From Ilyonectria destructans (Eukaryota > Ascomycota > Sordariomycetes > Hypocreales > Nectriaceae), in NCBI GenBank assembly GCA_020740775.1, contig JAHEWK010000008.1, forward strand, positions 2,976,001 through 3,040,000: 64,000 nucleotides of DNA, read 5' to 3'. Below, one piece after another: positions 54,289 through 64,000 of this stretch. The notes below the pieces were generated by a model, which was not told the DNA's origin, did not search any database, and saw nothing but the letters and a program-made list of their open reading frames with translations. The translations under genes were made by a program, and so were the position numbers. Each line of letters starts with the position of its first letter. The stretch's first letter is position 1.

Positions 54289-55042
54289 GGTGGATAGTAA
54301 TCTTACTAGTGTGGAGTGTGTTTTAGTGCAGTTGTGATGTGGTTGCAATGAATTGTAATGGAGTTGTGAGAGAATGTGTCCACCGTTAAACTTTTTTCCA
54401 TGTTTGAGATTCTTCTTCATGTTAAATATCTCAAAGACTTCTTCTAAATCCATTCAAATACTCCAAGGGAGGTCTGGTAAAGACTCGTTGTTGAGTCTTT
54501 CAGTTTACAAAGGGTCTTTGCCAATCTCTGATCTTCTTTCTTGTATTATCCCAAAGGGCCTACTGCTTTGGTATACGACTCGAATGCACTCTTTGTGTGA
54601 CAATACCCCGTAGCTTACCAGCGTAATTGATCCATGTTTGTTCTTTTATCCGTCTCTCGCGAACAAACTGACTAGCATTGATGCTCTTTGTGTCTGATCG
54701 CACTGCCTCTGTCCTGGATCCCTTTGTTCCTTTCCTGGCGGCCGAAAATCGGATTCGCCGCAAGTCTGTGCTTTGTTTGCTCTTACGCTCAGTTCCATGT
54801 GATTCTGTTCCCCCGCTATGGCCTTTGTTTGCTGGCATCTGCACGGTTCCGCTGTTCTTGTGTAACCAGAACACATCAGCACCGGGGGCGTTGGCCCAAA
54901 GTATAACAAACCGACTGCCCCTTGCGTTTTTCTCACTTCTTCTTCCATTTCATCAACATCTCGCACATCTTGCGCAAAACCTCCATCGCCCATTCACGAC
55001 GTTGTCCACTAAAGAAGCAGATCTCAGTCGACCAAGACAACC
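54289..55042. other. intergenic/leader region
   Basis: Contains CT-rich sequence typical of the 5' UTR of the next gene. Overlapping ORFs on both strands have no motif. Confidence 0.45.
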
Positions 55043-56557
55043 ATGGCTTCAATGGACAATCCGGAAATCCCCGAACGAGAATGCGTGGCGCCCCCTCAAG
55101 AGGAGTCGCCCCATGACGATTCGGAGCTCGAAAGCGACGACGAGGAGGATCCTCTTCAACACTTTGCAGCTGTCCTCGCCGAACTTAACCTCGATGCATT
55201 GCCTCGGCTTGCAGCTGAAGCTCGCCAGAAGCTTCATCCGGGAACTCAGTACGAGAACCTGACCGTCGGAGACCCCATGTCGGGGTCCTTCCACATCCTT
55301 TACCCCCTCAAATTTGCCGATGGTGTTCGTTGGCTAGTCAAAATCCCAGCCAACGGGGTCGAGGGAAAGTGGGATGAGCTGTCGGCGGCTTCTTTGACGT
55401 CAGAGGCCAACACGATGCGACTCCTGAAGCGGGAGACAACTGTTCCCGTTCCCGAAGTTTTCGAATTTTCATCGACGACCAACAACAAACTCAACTGCCC
55501 TTACATCTTCATGTCGTTCATTTCCGGTCGGCCTCTGCAAGAGGTTTGGCATGCGCGCAATTCGGGCGTTACCGATCCCGATATCTTACACTCCCACAGA
55601 GTCCGCGCGTTGGAAGGCATCGCCGAGGCCATGGTCCAGCTAGGGAAATACACCTTCAATCGAGGAGGCTGTCCTCTATATGACTCGAAAGGAAACATCT
55701 CTGGAATTGGTTCGATGCGCTTGACTGATCGTCAGGCAGAGCTTGACCGATGGTTCGTCGATGGTGATCCATGTGAGGATCCCATCTATGTCGAAAAGCC
55801 AGTCTCGCTTGATACAAAGGAATTTTATACCTTCTTCATGGACCTCCACCCGCCCACTGATCTCGTCCCTCGGGGATCAGATATCCTTCTGCGTCAACTC
55901 ATCGACTGGCTGCCTAAAGTGCCCGGTCCCAACCCATTCGTCCTCGCCCATCCTGATTTCGACATCCAAAACGTCCTGGTTTCAGACGATGGTCAGCTGC
56001 AGGGTATCATCGACTGGGATGGGGTCGCCGCTGTGCCTCTCAGCACTGGTAATGGGTGTTATCCCTCGTGGCTTACTCGTGACTGGGATCCCATGAGTTA
56101 TGACTACCAGGAGCCGACAGAAGACGACGAGGAGCCGCCTGTCAACACCGAGGACTCACCTGAAAACCTCAAGCGATATCGCCAAGTCTACCGGGAGTGC
56201 TTCAAGAAGACTCAGGAGCAGTGTGAAGGTTGGCTCTCTAACCTCTGGAGACGCTGGTCCAATATTCTCTCCTCGTGCGTCATGAGCCGGAACACAGGTC
56301 GGCTAGCTGGGAGCGACGATATTACACGCCAGAGTCTGATTGCTGACAATTTGGCCATTGCAGCTGCGGATGTGGCCTGTCGGAGTGGTATCTTGTCTAC
56401 GGTAGTGAAGAAGGCCTCGGCTGCTATGGATTTGGATGAAGAGGATGAACTCTTATTCCTGGATTTTGCAGAGGGTCTCGCCGAGGACGAGTTGGAGGAA
56501 TCGCTTTTGGAAACTCTGAAGTCCGGGTTTGACAAGCTTCTGCAAATGCCTCTTTAG
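55043..56557 (+). CDS. APH-family (aminoglycoside phosphotransferase-like) kinase-fold protein
   Basis: Predicted 504-residue intronless cytosolic protein. After an acidic N-terminal tail (residues 1-36) comes a protein-kinase-like APH domain: RWLVKIP with the likely ATP-binding Lys K100, a Glu in SEANTMRLL (E121), hinge region PYIFMSFISGRPL, the catalytic loop LAHPDFDIQNVLV (D305, N310) and the metal-binding IIDWDG (D324). The C-terminal ~120 residues are helical and acidic. Expanded APH families are common in Pezizomycotina and their substrates are mostly unknown. They are not evidence of drug resistance. The ATG at 55043 (aaccATGgc) has a good context; a second in-frame Met at codon 4 is also possible. 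Confidence 0.88.
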   Translation: MASMDNPEIPERECVAPPQEESPHDDSELESDDEEDPLQHFAAVLAELNLDALPRLAAEARQKLHPGTQYENLTVGDPMSGSFHILYPLKFADGVRWLVKIPANGVEGKWDELSAASLTSEANTMRLLKRETTVPVPEVFEFSSTTNNKLNCPYIFMSFISGRPLQEVWHARNSGVTDPDILHSHRVRALEGIAEAMVQLGKYTFNRGGCPLYDSKGNISGIGSMRLTDRQAELDRWFVDGDPCEDPIYVEKPVSLDTKEFYTFFMDLHPPTDLVPRGSDILLRQLIDWLPKVPGPNPFVLAHPDFDIQNVLVSDDGQLQGIIDWDGVAAVPLSTGNGCYPSWLTRDWDPMSYDYQEPTEDDEEPPVNTEDSPENLKRYRQVYRECFKKTQEQCEGWLSNLWRRWSNILSSCVMSRNTGRLAGSDDITRQSLIADNLAIAAADVACRSGILSTVVKKASAAMDLDEEDELLFLDFAEGLAEDELEESLLETLKSGFDKLLQMPL

Positions 56558-57261
56558 GCGTCTCATGAGGAAAAATTAATTAGACCATAGTCTGTGAATT
56601 CCGGGCTATCTCAATGCCACTTTGTACACCTGCGAATTATTGTGTGACGAACCCTATGCGATGAATCTTGTCAGAGGTTCGAGTTCTGGGCGGCTTAGCT
56701 AATTGACCAAGTGATGTCTGGAGTTGCTCTATATTCAACGCATCAGTTTTGGGCATGGTGCCGGCTAGGAAAGTGGCAAGGCCATTGTTTCCCTCACCTA
56801 CGGAAACTCGGTATTTTCTGGCAAGCTGCCTTATGCCGTAGTGATGTAACGAGTCTGACTACAGACGTAACCTCCGACCCGACGTGACACGTTCGAAAAT
56901 AGAGGTCGGTTTGCAAGATATCCACAGTCAGACGTTGACGAGGGCTCATTATGGGCTACCTTCACTTCGATGCTTATGGCATTCAACTACACCACGAGTT
57001 CAGGTTCGGTCTAAGCTACGGGAGTTTAAAATACAGCGACCCGGAATTCTAAAGGTCGAGCAACAAAATACAAGATCTATGAACGACTCATTAGCCTTTA
57101 AGAAAACAATTGACTGAAAGTTTATTGGATTTGTTTGGTTTGTATTCAAGTGCGATAATAAATTACCTAGACAGTGTGTGACTAGCATAAATCATTTGTC
57201 CAGTGAGACTAATTACCCGGTGAGGAACTCTAGTCCAAACTCGCAGAGCAAACAACATCAT
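56558..57261. other. convergent intergenic region
   Basis: Lies between the 3' ends of the APH gene (plus) and the P450 gene (minus); nothing else seen. Confidence 0.5.
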
Positions 57262-59054
57262 CTACTTTCGCCTCTTAAATTCCATGTTCAAAGACGGATC
57301 AAATGTAGAATCAAATCCAAACAGCATGCTATCAAGGCTTTCCCCTTCGCGAGGCCTGAAATCATACTTCATGACGATGTGGATGAGTATTGTTTTAACC
57401 AAATCAGCCGCATAAAACCGGCCAGGACATGGTTGCGTTCCATAGCCAAACCCAAAGTGGTCGACGCTGATCGTAGCCAGCTGATGCTGATTTTCATGAC
57501 CAGGCTCCTCGCGCATCTTACAGAAGCGGTAGCCATCCCACTTGTCGGGGTTTTCGTAGAACTCGGGATCCCACATTCTGTATGACGGCACGGCCACAGT
57601 ACTGTCCTTACTGAGTGCTGTCTCGTCAGACAAGGTCATATCTTCCAGAACAATACGTCTCAATACTTATCAACCGTTAGCAAGGTGCCTAGAATAGTGA
57701 GGAGGAATACAACGAACCGATGGCCACTGGCTTCATGCGCTGGCTCTCTTTAATCACACTGTCTAGCAGCTTCATCCTTTGTAGAGAAGCTTTGTCCCAG
57801 CCAGACTCGTCAAGAATAGTTTGGATCTCCTGTCGAAGAGGTGCGAGAATCTCCGGGTTCTGGGCTAAACGAACGAGTGTCGCGCAGATCAGGTCGGTCG
57901 AGGTATGGATGGCTGCAACTGAGAGAAAGACCTGAACACCGGTGTAATCGTAGTCTCTCTCACGTGCGGACTCATCAAACCATTCCAAAGAATCAGAAAA
58001 TCCCGTCTCTCCGTCGGCCTTTTGCTTCTTTCGCCTTTCCACGGCAGGTTCCACGATCTTTCGGGCCTCGGCCATCATGGTTCGCAGTTTGCTCATGCCT
58101 GGAATCAACCACTGTACAATGGGTCGCCAAGAAACAGGCCAGAGCCGGAGAAGAAATCCCACTGGAACTCCTGCAAGAGTATAGTCCCGGGTGATTCTGA
58201 TCCAGTCTGGGTTGCGGGCAAATTCTTCTCCAAGGAAAACACGTGCTACGCATCGTGCCACAATGTTGGGCGTTTGCTCCAAAATGCGAATTGCATGCCA
58301 TTCTGCCAAGATTTAGCTCACTGGTGATAAGAGCTCGGGCACTCATGATTTACCTCCTTGTTCTGTGAAGATATCTGAGATGGCCTTCCCAGCCTCATCC
58401 GCCAACGGTTGCGTGAATTTGGCTTTTGTTGTGGTACGTATTAGTCTCATAACGGCCATCGGGCAACAATAATCAGTTAGACTTACCTAGATTCTTGTTC
58501 AATTGGTTGTTACAGGTGGATTTCAAAACGTCGTGGTGATATCCACCTTCCTGAAAACCCTCGAAGCCAGGGAGGTGAGCATGAAAGGCCTACAGCATAC
58601 ATTAGTCACCGTCTCCTATTATCTCAGCTTGAGTAATAAGACTAACCTTTCGTAGCCATAGGGACAAGCTGAGACGTCTCTCATTCTTTACTTCGTGGAC
58701 CATATGCGGGGGCACCAGAACGACCTCCCCGTCCCATGTATTAATCCTGGCGGCCTTGACAGGATTGCCGCTCAGCCATCTCTCGATAATGCCATCTGCC
58801 TCTGTGAAGAAACTCTTCTTCGGTCCTATGTGTAGAAAGTCGAAGACGTTCTTCTTCGGATTGAGGAGGAGAACACTGGATGGGGTTTTTAGGAACGGGG
58901 ATAAGCAAACAGCCAGCAGAACAAAAGATACAATGAAGTAGGGTGCTTGAGTCCACAAGAGGCTACTCAAGAAACCTTGAGCAACATTTGGTGGAATGGT
59001 CACCGGGAAACTCGAGTTCGGTGTCATATTGAATGGTGTTTGTGGATGGTTCAT
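57262..59054 (-). CDS. cytochrome P450 monooxygenase (ent-kaurene-oxidase-like fungal group)
   Basis: Predicted 522-residue ER-anchored enzyme in five exons (minus strand): 59054-58647, 58589-58487, 58422-58354, 58302-57718 and 57665-57262. The exon sum is in frame. An N-terminal membrane anchor lies around APYFIVSFVLLAVCL. The I-helix is AAIHTSTDLI, the ExxR motif is KESQR in VIKESQRMKP, and the heme loop is HFGFGYGTQPCPGRF, with the axial Cys near residue 468. The loop and the IHTSTDL helix resemble fungal P450s of terpenoid and other secondary metabolism. Two introns (58423-58486 and 57666-57717) end in AAG. The start at 59054 is uncertain; an in-frame ATG at 59120 would add 22 residues. 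No synthase or backbone gene is in the window, so the substrate is unknown. Confidence 0.9.
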
Positions 59055-60642
59055 GTGGAAGATCCGGGAACGGCGGAGCAGCCGCTGATATCTCCCTGCG
59101 AGAAACCCCACCGTTCTCACCGGAACCTAGATATGATTAATATCCATACTTTCTCGGGACCATTTCCTCTTCAGCTGGTTTCACAGATACTGCATCGTAG
59201 TTTAGCTGCGTCAAACTAGATTAAATGAAGCCCACTGTTTGCCGATCTGTTGATTGTTGACATGCCCCTGTCTCTGATGTCTCCGTCGAGTGTTTAAAGA
59301 TCTGTGCAAGCAACACGTTATAGCCCAACATCGACAGAGACTCATTCCATATTCTTCAGCTAATAGATCGTCTCCATTTACTCTCTAGAATGATTTTCGA
59401 CTTTCTTTCCCCTTCGCATTGGTATCCGTATCATCATCATGATCAACGCCGGAATGCTCGGGAACGGCCCCACATATGGCGTCTTCGACAAGGATCGCAA
59501 TAAACCCCTGCGGCATAAACAAGTCACGGCACTGGGTGACCTACAAAAAACATGGCATCGGTATCTCGACGGCACGGCTAAATGGAAGATCTTGTTTGTT
59601 AGGAAGTCTACCCGTCGCTACTGCAAGCTGGTGGGAACCTGCCCAAGTTTGGAAATTAGCCGCGGAGTAAATTATGAAAGGATAAATCTTCAACCTCAGT
59701 GAGCTTCATAAGTATATCCAAGGACTGAATTCGATTTATTTGGTTTTCACAATTGTCGAGCCTGACGCCCAGTAGAGCTGCGCTATTCTTGTTTCAATCC
59801 AATTCACAGCCTTGTTCATTTACCGAAGCATTTCGCCGTCTGCATGTGCTCCCTCGTGGAAATCCCCCACGACCAGTTCCAACCAACTGTCTCAGCATTG
59901 TTATCCTGATTCGATACTAAGCTGGCAGGCCCTATTTACTCGGCGCTTCGATATTCTATATTATACATCCCTCCATTCTTCCGGCTCGTCCAATCTTCCC
60001 TAAGAGCCTGGCCAAAACCGTAAATGGATGACTACTTGTGGATCTAGAGGCGTGGATGGCCACGTGGTTCCTAGTGGCAAGTGATAACATAGCGACTGCT
60101 AAGCCAAAGTAGTTCTTCTTAGATCTAGACACAGCGAATATAGAAACAGGAATAGACTAAAAAGGGACACCTTGCCGGATTTATGTACGCCTTGCGCTAG
60201 GGAGAGGCGAGCCACCAGAGAGCGGGCGAGACAATTTTCGCAGCATTCCTCAACACTCCCAGGCGATTCTAGAGTTCCGAATAGGGAAAGGCAACATGGA
60301 ACTGACTCGTGATTAAGGCCAAAATTAGATGGCTCTATGCTGATTACTATTCACGGCACGGAACCTAATACCCCGCCAGACCCAGATCGTCTTGACACCA
60401 TTTCTCGTTTCCTTGCGTCCTTCATTTTGAGATGTGTAGGACGGGCAGTACCAAAGTCTATTTACGTTACATTAAAGTAGCTCGAATTGTCGCAATCAAC
60501 ATTTCTCATCATTACACGCCGACTTCGCTACCCGATCGAAACCGATCTCCGATGTGCCGGGCCTGAGTTCCATCCTCAATCTCCCAGACGACCATTTGAT
60601 CATACAATACCCTTTGCGAGATAAATTTGACCCGTCAACACT
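59055..60642. other. divergent intergenic region
   Basis: No supported gene. It separates the P450 (minus) from the PTH11-like gene (plus). Confidence 0.45.
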
Positions 60643-61890
60643 ATGGGTGACAATGCTTTTGGTAATGCGGATGAATACTATAACTCGCCCGTTGTGCCGC
60701 CTCCAAAAGGCGAAGAATCGAATTTCCTTCATGGGTGGACCCCAGTGCTGGTGGCAACGGTGGTGATGTTTTCAATCAAGTTCACCATGTCAACGGCCTC
60801 TCTCGCAATTCGCTACATCACCAGCGCTTTCCTCATCAAGAAATTAGAATCCGATGGCGGTGGGTTTTCCTTCACAGCTGGGGAGTCGGAACGCTTCACT
60901 CATGAGGGTGCCAGTATTAATCACGATTGCCTGGTTAATGGCTCTGCCGAACTTTCTCTCCGTTTTCTTGTGCATACCGCACGGATGGGGCCAACATGCT
61001 TGGAATGTTACAATTCAAGACGCAACAAAATTGGATATAGTACGTTTTCCTTTTTTCAGGCTGCTGGACATGGCTTACCCATCAATAGTATCTACTACCA
61101 ATCATGATAACATATGTCTGGTGCCCGGTGCTAGCTAGACTGGCCATCCTCTCCATTCTATATCGTATTAACCAGTCTATATGATTCCGCATCTATGCAT
61201 ATGCTATCGCTTTTGCAGTCGTGGTGTATTCGGTAACATTCACGGTCTTGCTCGGCGGTCCTTGCAATCCCATTGATGCCGGAGCCAACAATTGATTGAT
61301 CAACCTTGGCCTCGCTCAAGTGTTGCTAAGCATCTTTTCGGGAGTAGCTGTCATCATCTTGCCTATTCCCACGTTGTGGAAACTTCAAATGCCCTTCAGG
61401 AAGAAGATGTTGACAGGGGTGATACTGACTCTTGGGTCCGGGTACGTTCCACCTCATTCTGTTGACCGAGTGTCTCGCCAATTGCCGTCGCAGAGTATTG
61501 TTCGCAACCATTGTCCGCGCCCCATGCATGAAGCTCCTCGTTTCCAGTACCGACTTTACTCAGACAATGGCTGAGAAAGGCGTGGTATCAGTATTAGAGC
61601 TGAATTTGGGCATCATCTGCAACAACCTCATGCGTATGAAGCCGTTCATCAGCCGATACTTCCCAAACCTCCTCATCAAGTTTGGATTGTCAACAAGAAA
61701 TGTATCGAACTTTCATGAGCAAATATCAACCATCAACGTGGAAGTAGATAGGTATTCTCACAGTTCCAAGATGCCAAACGTGGAGACGGAGATGGTCGAG
61801 GGGGCAATTCAGCAGGAGTGTTATGAGATAGATGCGGAAAGCAGATCCTCGGAGCTTGATAATAAGAGCACGAAGAGCATATTAAGATAG
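60643..61890 (+). pseudogene. PTH11-like (rhodopsin-domain) integral membrane protein with two in-frame TGA codons
   Basis: Four exons are recoverable: 60643-60859, 60915-61039, 61089-61441 and 61494-61890. Their sum gives 363 codons in one frame. Landmarks of the seven-helix fungal rhodopsin/PTH11-like family: SIKFTMSTASLAIRYITSAFLIKKL, GWGQHAWNVTIQDATKLDI (each cited in part), WCPVLARLAILSILYRIN, GGPCNPIDAGANN, LPIPTLWKLQMPFRKKMLTG and LELNLGIICNNLMRMKPF. Two TGA codons interrupt exon 3: 61182-61184, where family members have Trp (before FRI), and 61293-61295, where they have Cys (before LINLGLA). Everything else is intact, so disablement looks recent. Related proteins act at the plasma membrane; some are G-protein-coupled receptors for surface cues. 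Sequencing error at two sites is the alternative. Confidence 0.75.
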
Positions 61891-62020
61891 TAGATGGTTG
61901 TGCAACATATTCTAACGTAATTAATAATCGTCATTTGAAGCGGTAGACAATCATGGCGCTATGTGGCTGCTCTCTATGAATATACTCTGCGTTTAGGGCA
62001 TCGAGTCCCTCCCATCCTCA
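61891..62020. other. short convergent spacer
   Basis: 130 bases between the PTH11-like gene (plus) and the amidase gene (minus). Nothing else. Confidence 0.6.
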
Positions 62021-63867
62021 TTATGCCAAAGCCTCTAGCACCTGTTTGCCGATTGCGATAACTTTTTCCTCCTCCAATCTTCCAGCTACAAGTTGGAGAC
62101 TGATTGGTAGCCCATGCATAGTGTCGGCATCAACTAGTTATTGTCAGACACGAATTATGACAGGAATTATCGGGGGCACACAATCAAACTCACATTCTTC
62201 GTTGATTTCCTTGCAAATTGGCCCTAAGGACTCATACCCGGGGTCAATCTTGTCAATATTTTTGTCGACTGAGAACCCAGTTGCGAAAGAGATGGCTGAG
62301 TAGTCGAGGACGTTGTAAACACCAGTGTAACCGACTTTGATAATTAGCACCAGAGCCTAATAGTATAGTGAAGGGGTAACAAACCGTGCTGGAATTTTCC
62401 GTTCTTGACCGTGTTAAACGGAATAGTTGGGCAGAGAATAGCATCGATTCCGGCCTTGTTCCAACGATCCAGATAGCGGTTCTGGAACTCAGTCCGCTCT
62501 AGGTGCAGTTGCCACATTTCGTAAGTTCCCAACTCCTTGGCGACGGCGTATGCTTCCATCTCTGGTCTGAACGGTTCTCCAGTACGCTCCAATTCCTTTC
62601 GAATTGCAAGACCTCCGTCAGCCACGAACATGCGTGCCAACAGATCATTTCCTTGCTTCTGGTCCACGGGGTCCCAGTCGATCAGCTCGTGGCCCGCAGC
62701 CTCCAACCTCTGTACTGTTTCTCGCAGAGCGCGAGCTACTGGGGCTGTGGGCTTAACCATGCCATCGTGCCACATGACTGCGATTTTCAGCTTTTTCGGG
62801 AGCTCGACAGTTCTCCATGGAATAGGGAGGCATTTTGGGTCACGTAGCCACGGCTGTCCACCGACGACGCTCTTACTGTATAGCTCAACGTCGTGGAGGG
62901 TGCTCGCCAGCGGCCCGTTGACCGACTGTACCGCCTCTTGGCCGGGCATTCCGGAACGACAGTTGCGCACTGGGAATCGGCCAGCGGATGGTCGAAGGGT
63001 GAAGATACCCGTGCATGCCGCAGGGATACGAAGAGATCCGCCTGTGGTGGGTTAGGACTATGATCAACAAGGATACTCAGGACAACACCTACCAATATCA
63101 GACCCGACGCCGAGAGGGCTGCCCTTCATAACAATGAGAGCAGACTCTCCACCCGAGCTTCCGCCACTAGTTGTTTGCCTGTTTCGCGGGTTCATCGTTC
63201 GCCCAAAGACGTTGTTGACTGTCTCTGCGATCATCATGGCAGTGGGAACATTGGTCTTGACGTAAAACACGGCTCCGGCATCCTCGAGCACCGCCGCGAG
63301 TGCAGAGTCGGCTTTAGCCGGGTTGCCAATGTGCGAGGCAAAGCCCACGGTAGCATCAAGGCCCTGGAGATTGAAGTTGTCCTTGAGCGAGATGGGCAGA
63401 CCGTGCAAAGGTCCCACTGGCTTTCCCGTGCGTGCCAGATAAGCGTCCCGTTCCCGCGCAGTTGTGAGAGCACGGTCGAAGCAGGTCTCAGCCAGGCAGT
63501 TTGTCTGGCAATTGCGTTAACATGGCTTCTTAGTGACCGTAGTCAAGCTGAGAATGCAGAAACTCACCAGTTGATGTGCCGCAGCAGCGCGCTTGCAGAA
63601 GGCCTTGGTGACATCCTCGGACTTGAGCTGCCCGGAAGCAAGTCTGGGGACCAACTCGGCAGCAGTTAAGCTTGTGATGGCGAGTTCCTCGGCTGTAAAC
63701 CAGCCTGAAGTTTCTGGCCAGGCGGTCACGTCGTCTTGCGACTCTGAGGGAAGCAGTTGGGCAGGAATCAGCCACTCCTTGGGAATGGATGATTGGAGGT
63801 CCTGGCGCTTCTTCTCGCCAAGCTGCTTCCACGAGACAGGAGTCCCGTTAGTCTTAGAAATGGCCAT
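62021..63867 (-). CDS. amidase-signature enzyme (acetamidase/fatty-acid-amide-hydrolase type)
   Basis: Predicted 540-residue hydrolase of carboxylic amides in five exons (minus strand): 63867-63568, 63504-63093, 63041-62385, 62334-62194 and 62133-62021; the sum is in frame. The Ser-cisSer-Lys triad is complete: K141 in LPISLKDNF, cis-Ser S216 in GGSSGGE and nucleophile S240 in GSDIGGS, the last completed only by splicing. Other landmarks are GLDATVGFAS, RIPAACTGIFTLRPS, DAILCPTIPF, YTGVYNVLDYSA and the C-terminal GLPISLQLVAGRLEEEKV. Length agrees with fungal acetamidases (about 545). The intron at 62335-62384 ends in AAG. No signal peptide, so it is cytosolic, releasing ammonia from small or acyl amides. 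All key residues are present and it should be functional. Confidence 0.93.
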
Positions 63868-64000
63868 TTTGTACGATACGCGAATGCTTGGCCGGCTTAA
63901 CTAAGAGGTGGTCGAGCCGTGATTGTTATATAGATTATCTTGCCCTTCCCTCTTCTTATCAAGCACCTGCAGCATCCGATGCCGGGTGGTTGAATTTGTG
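63868..64000. other. upstream region of the amidase gene
   Basis: 133 bases to the window end. AT-rich sequence near 63930-63940 (minus-strand TATA-like, tatataacaa) may be the core promoter. Confidence 0.4.

Noticed and set aside
55043..56557. Reading the APH-fold gene as an antibiotic-resistance gene
   Set aside because: APH-fold proteins are a large fungal family with mostly unknown substrates; nothing here points to aminoglycosides.
57262..63867. P450, PTH11-like and amidase genes as a secondary-metabolite cluster
   Set aside because: No backbone synthase, regulator or transporter accompanies them, and the PTH11-like gene is disrupted; proximity alone is not evidence.

Overview
The window looks like accessory DNA of a filamentous ascomycete (Pezizomycotina). 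The signs are short introns of about 47-70 nt with CTAAY-type branch sites, a Zn2Cys6 regulator, a DUF3425-type bZIP protein, CreD-type arrestins, a PTH11-like membrane protein, an NPP1/NLP protein, and AT-rich islands typical of RIP-mutated repeats. No rRNA, tRNA or CRISPR array was recognised. All gene models with introns were built by eye from splice sites, frame and family similarity.

Left part (1-10.8 kb): mostly non-coding. It holds a single-domain FAD oxidoreductase (1850-3067), two small unassigned ORFs, two short tandem repeats, an AT-rich island and an LTR-like repeat fragment.

10.8-17.6 kb: the most coherent unit, a probable glucuronide-utilisation cluster. It has a Zn2Cys6 regulator of the sugar-regulator type (10822-12679), a GH2 beta-glucuronidase with all diagnostic residues (13413-15239, minus) and an MFS sugar transporter (15743-17558, plus). 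The last two are divergent and share a ~500 bp promoter. The logic would be import of a glucuronide, cytosolic hydrolysis and local control.

17.6-24.3 kb: AT-rich islands and a wrecked GH3 beta-glucosidase gene. Its N-terminal half (18795-20190) and C-terminal end (23287-24251) lie on the same strand, about 3 kb apart. An unassigned ORF and a Cys-rich conserved-looking gene sit between them.

24.3-34.5 kb: sparse DNA with genes for small secreted proteins (26833, 31181), a 248-aa unassigned protein (29401) and a secreted subtilisin-like protease (33197-34439, minus).

34.5-50 kb: an arrestin-like gene (36944), an NmrA-like reductase (39132), a bZIP/DUF3425 regulator (40580), a secreted PAF-acetylhydrolase-like hydrolase (43515), a small repeat-bearing secreted protein (46496) and a CreD-type arrestin (48338). 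The stretch 35.94-37.6 kb has a second, RIP-mutated and broken copy at 42.03-45.33 kb, into which a probable solo LTR has inserted.

50-64 kb: an NPP1/NLP protein (52324), an 80-aa Cys/His-rich protein (53996, minus), an APH-fold kinase-like protein (55043), a cytochrome P450 (57262, minus), a PTH11-like membrane-protein gene with two in-frame TGA codons (60643), and a complete amidase-signature enzyme (62021-63867, minus).
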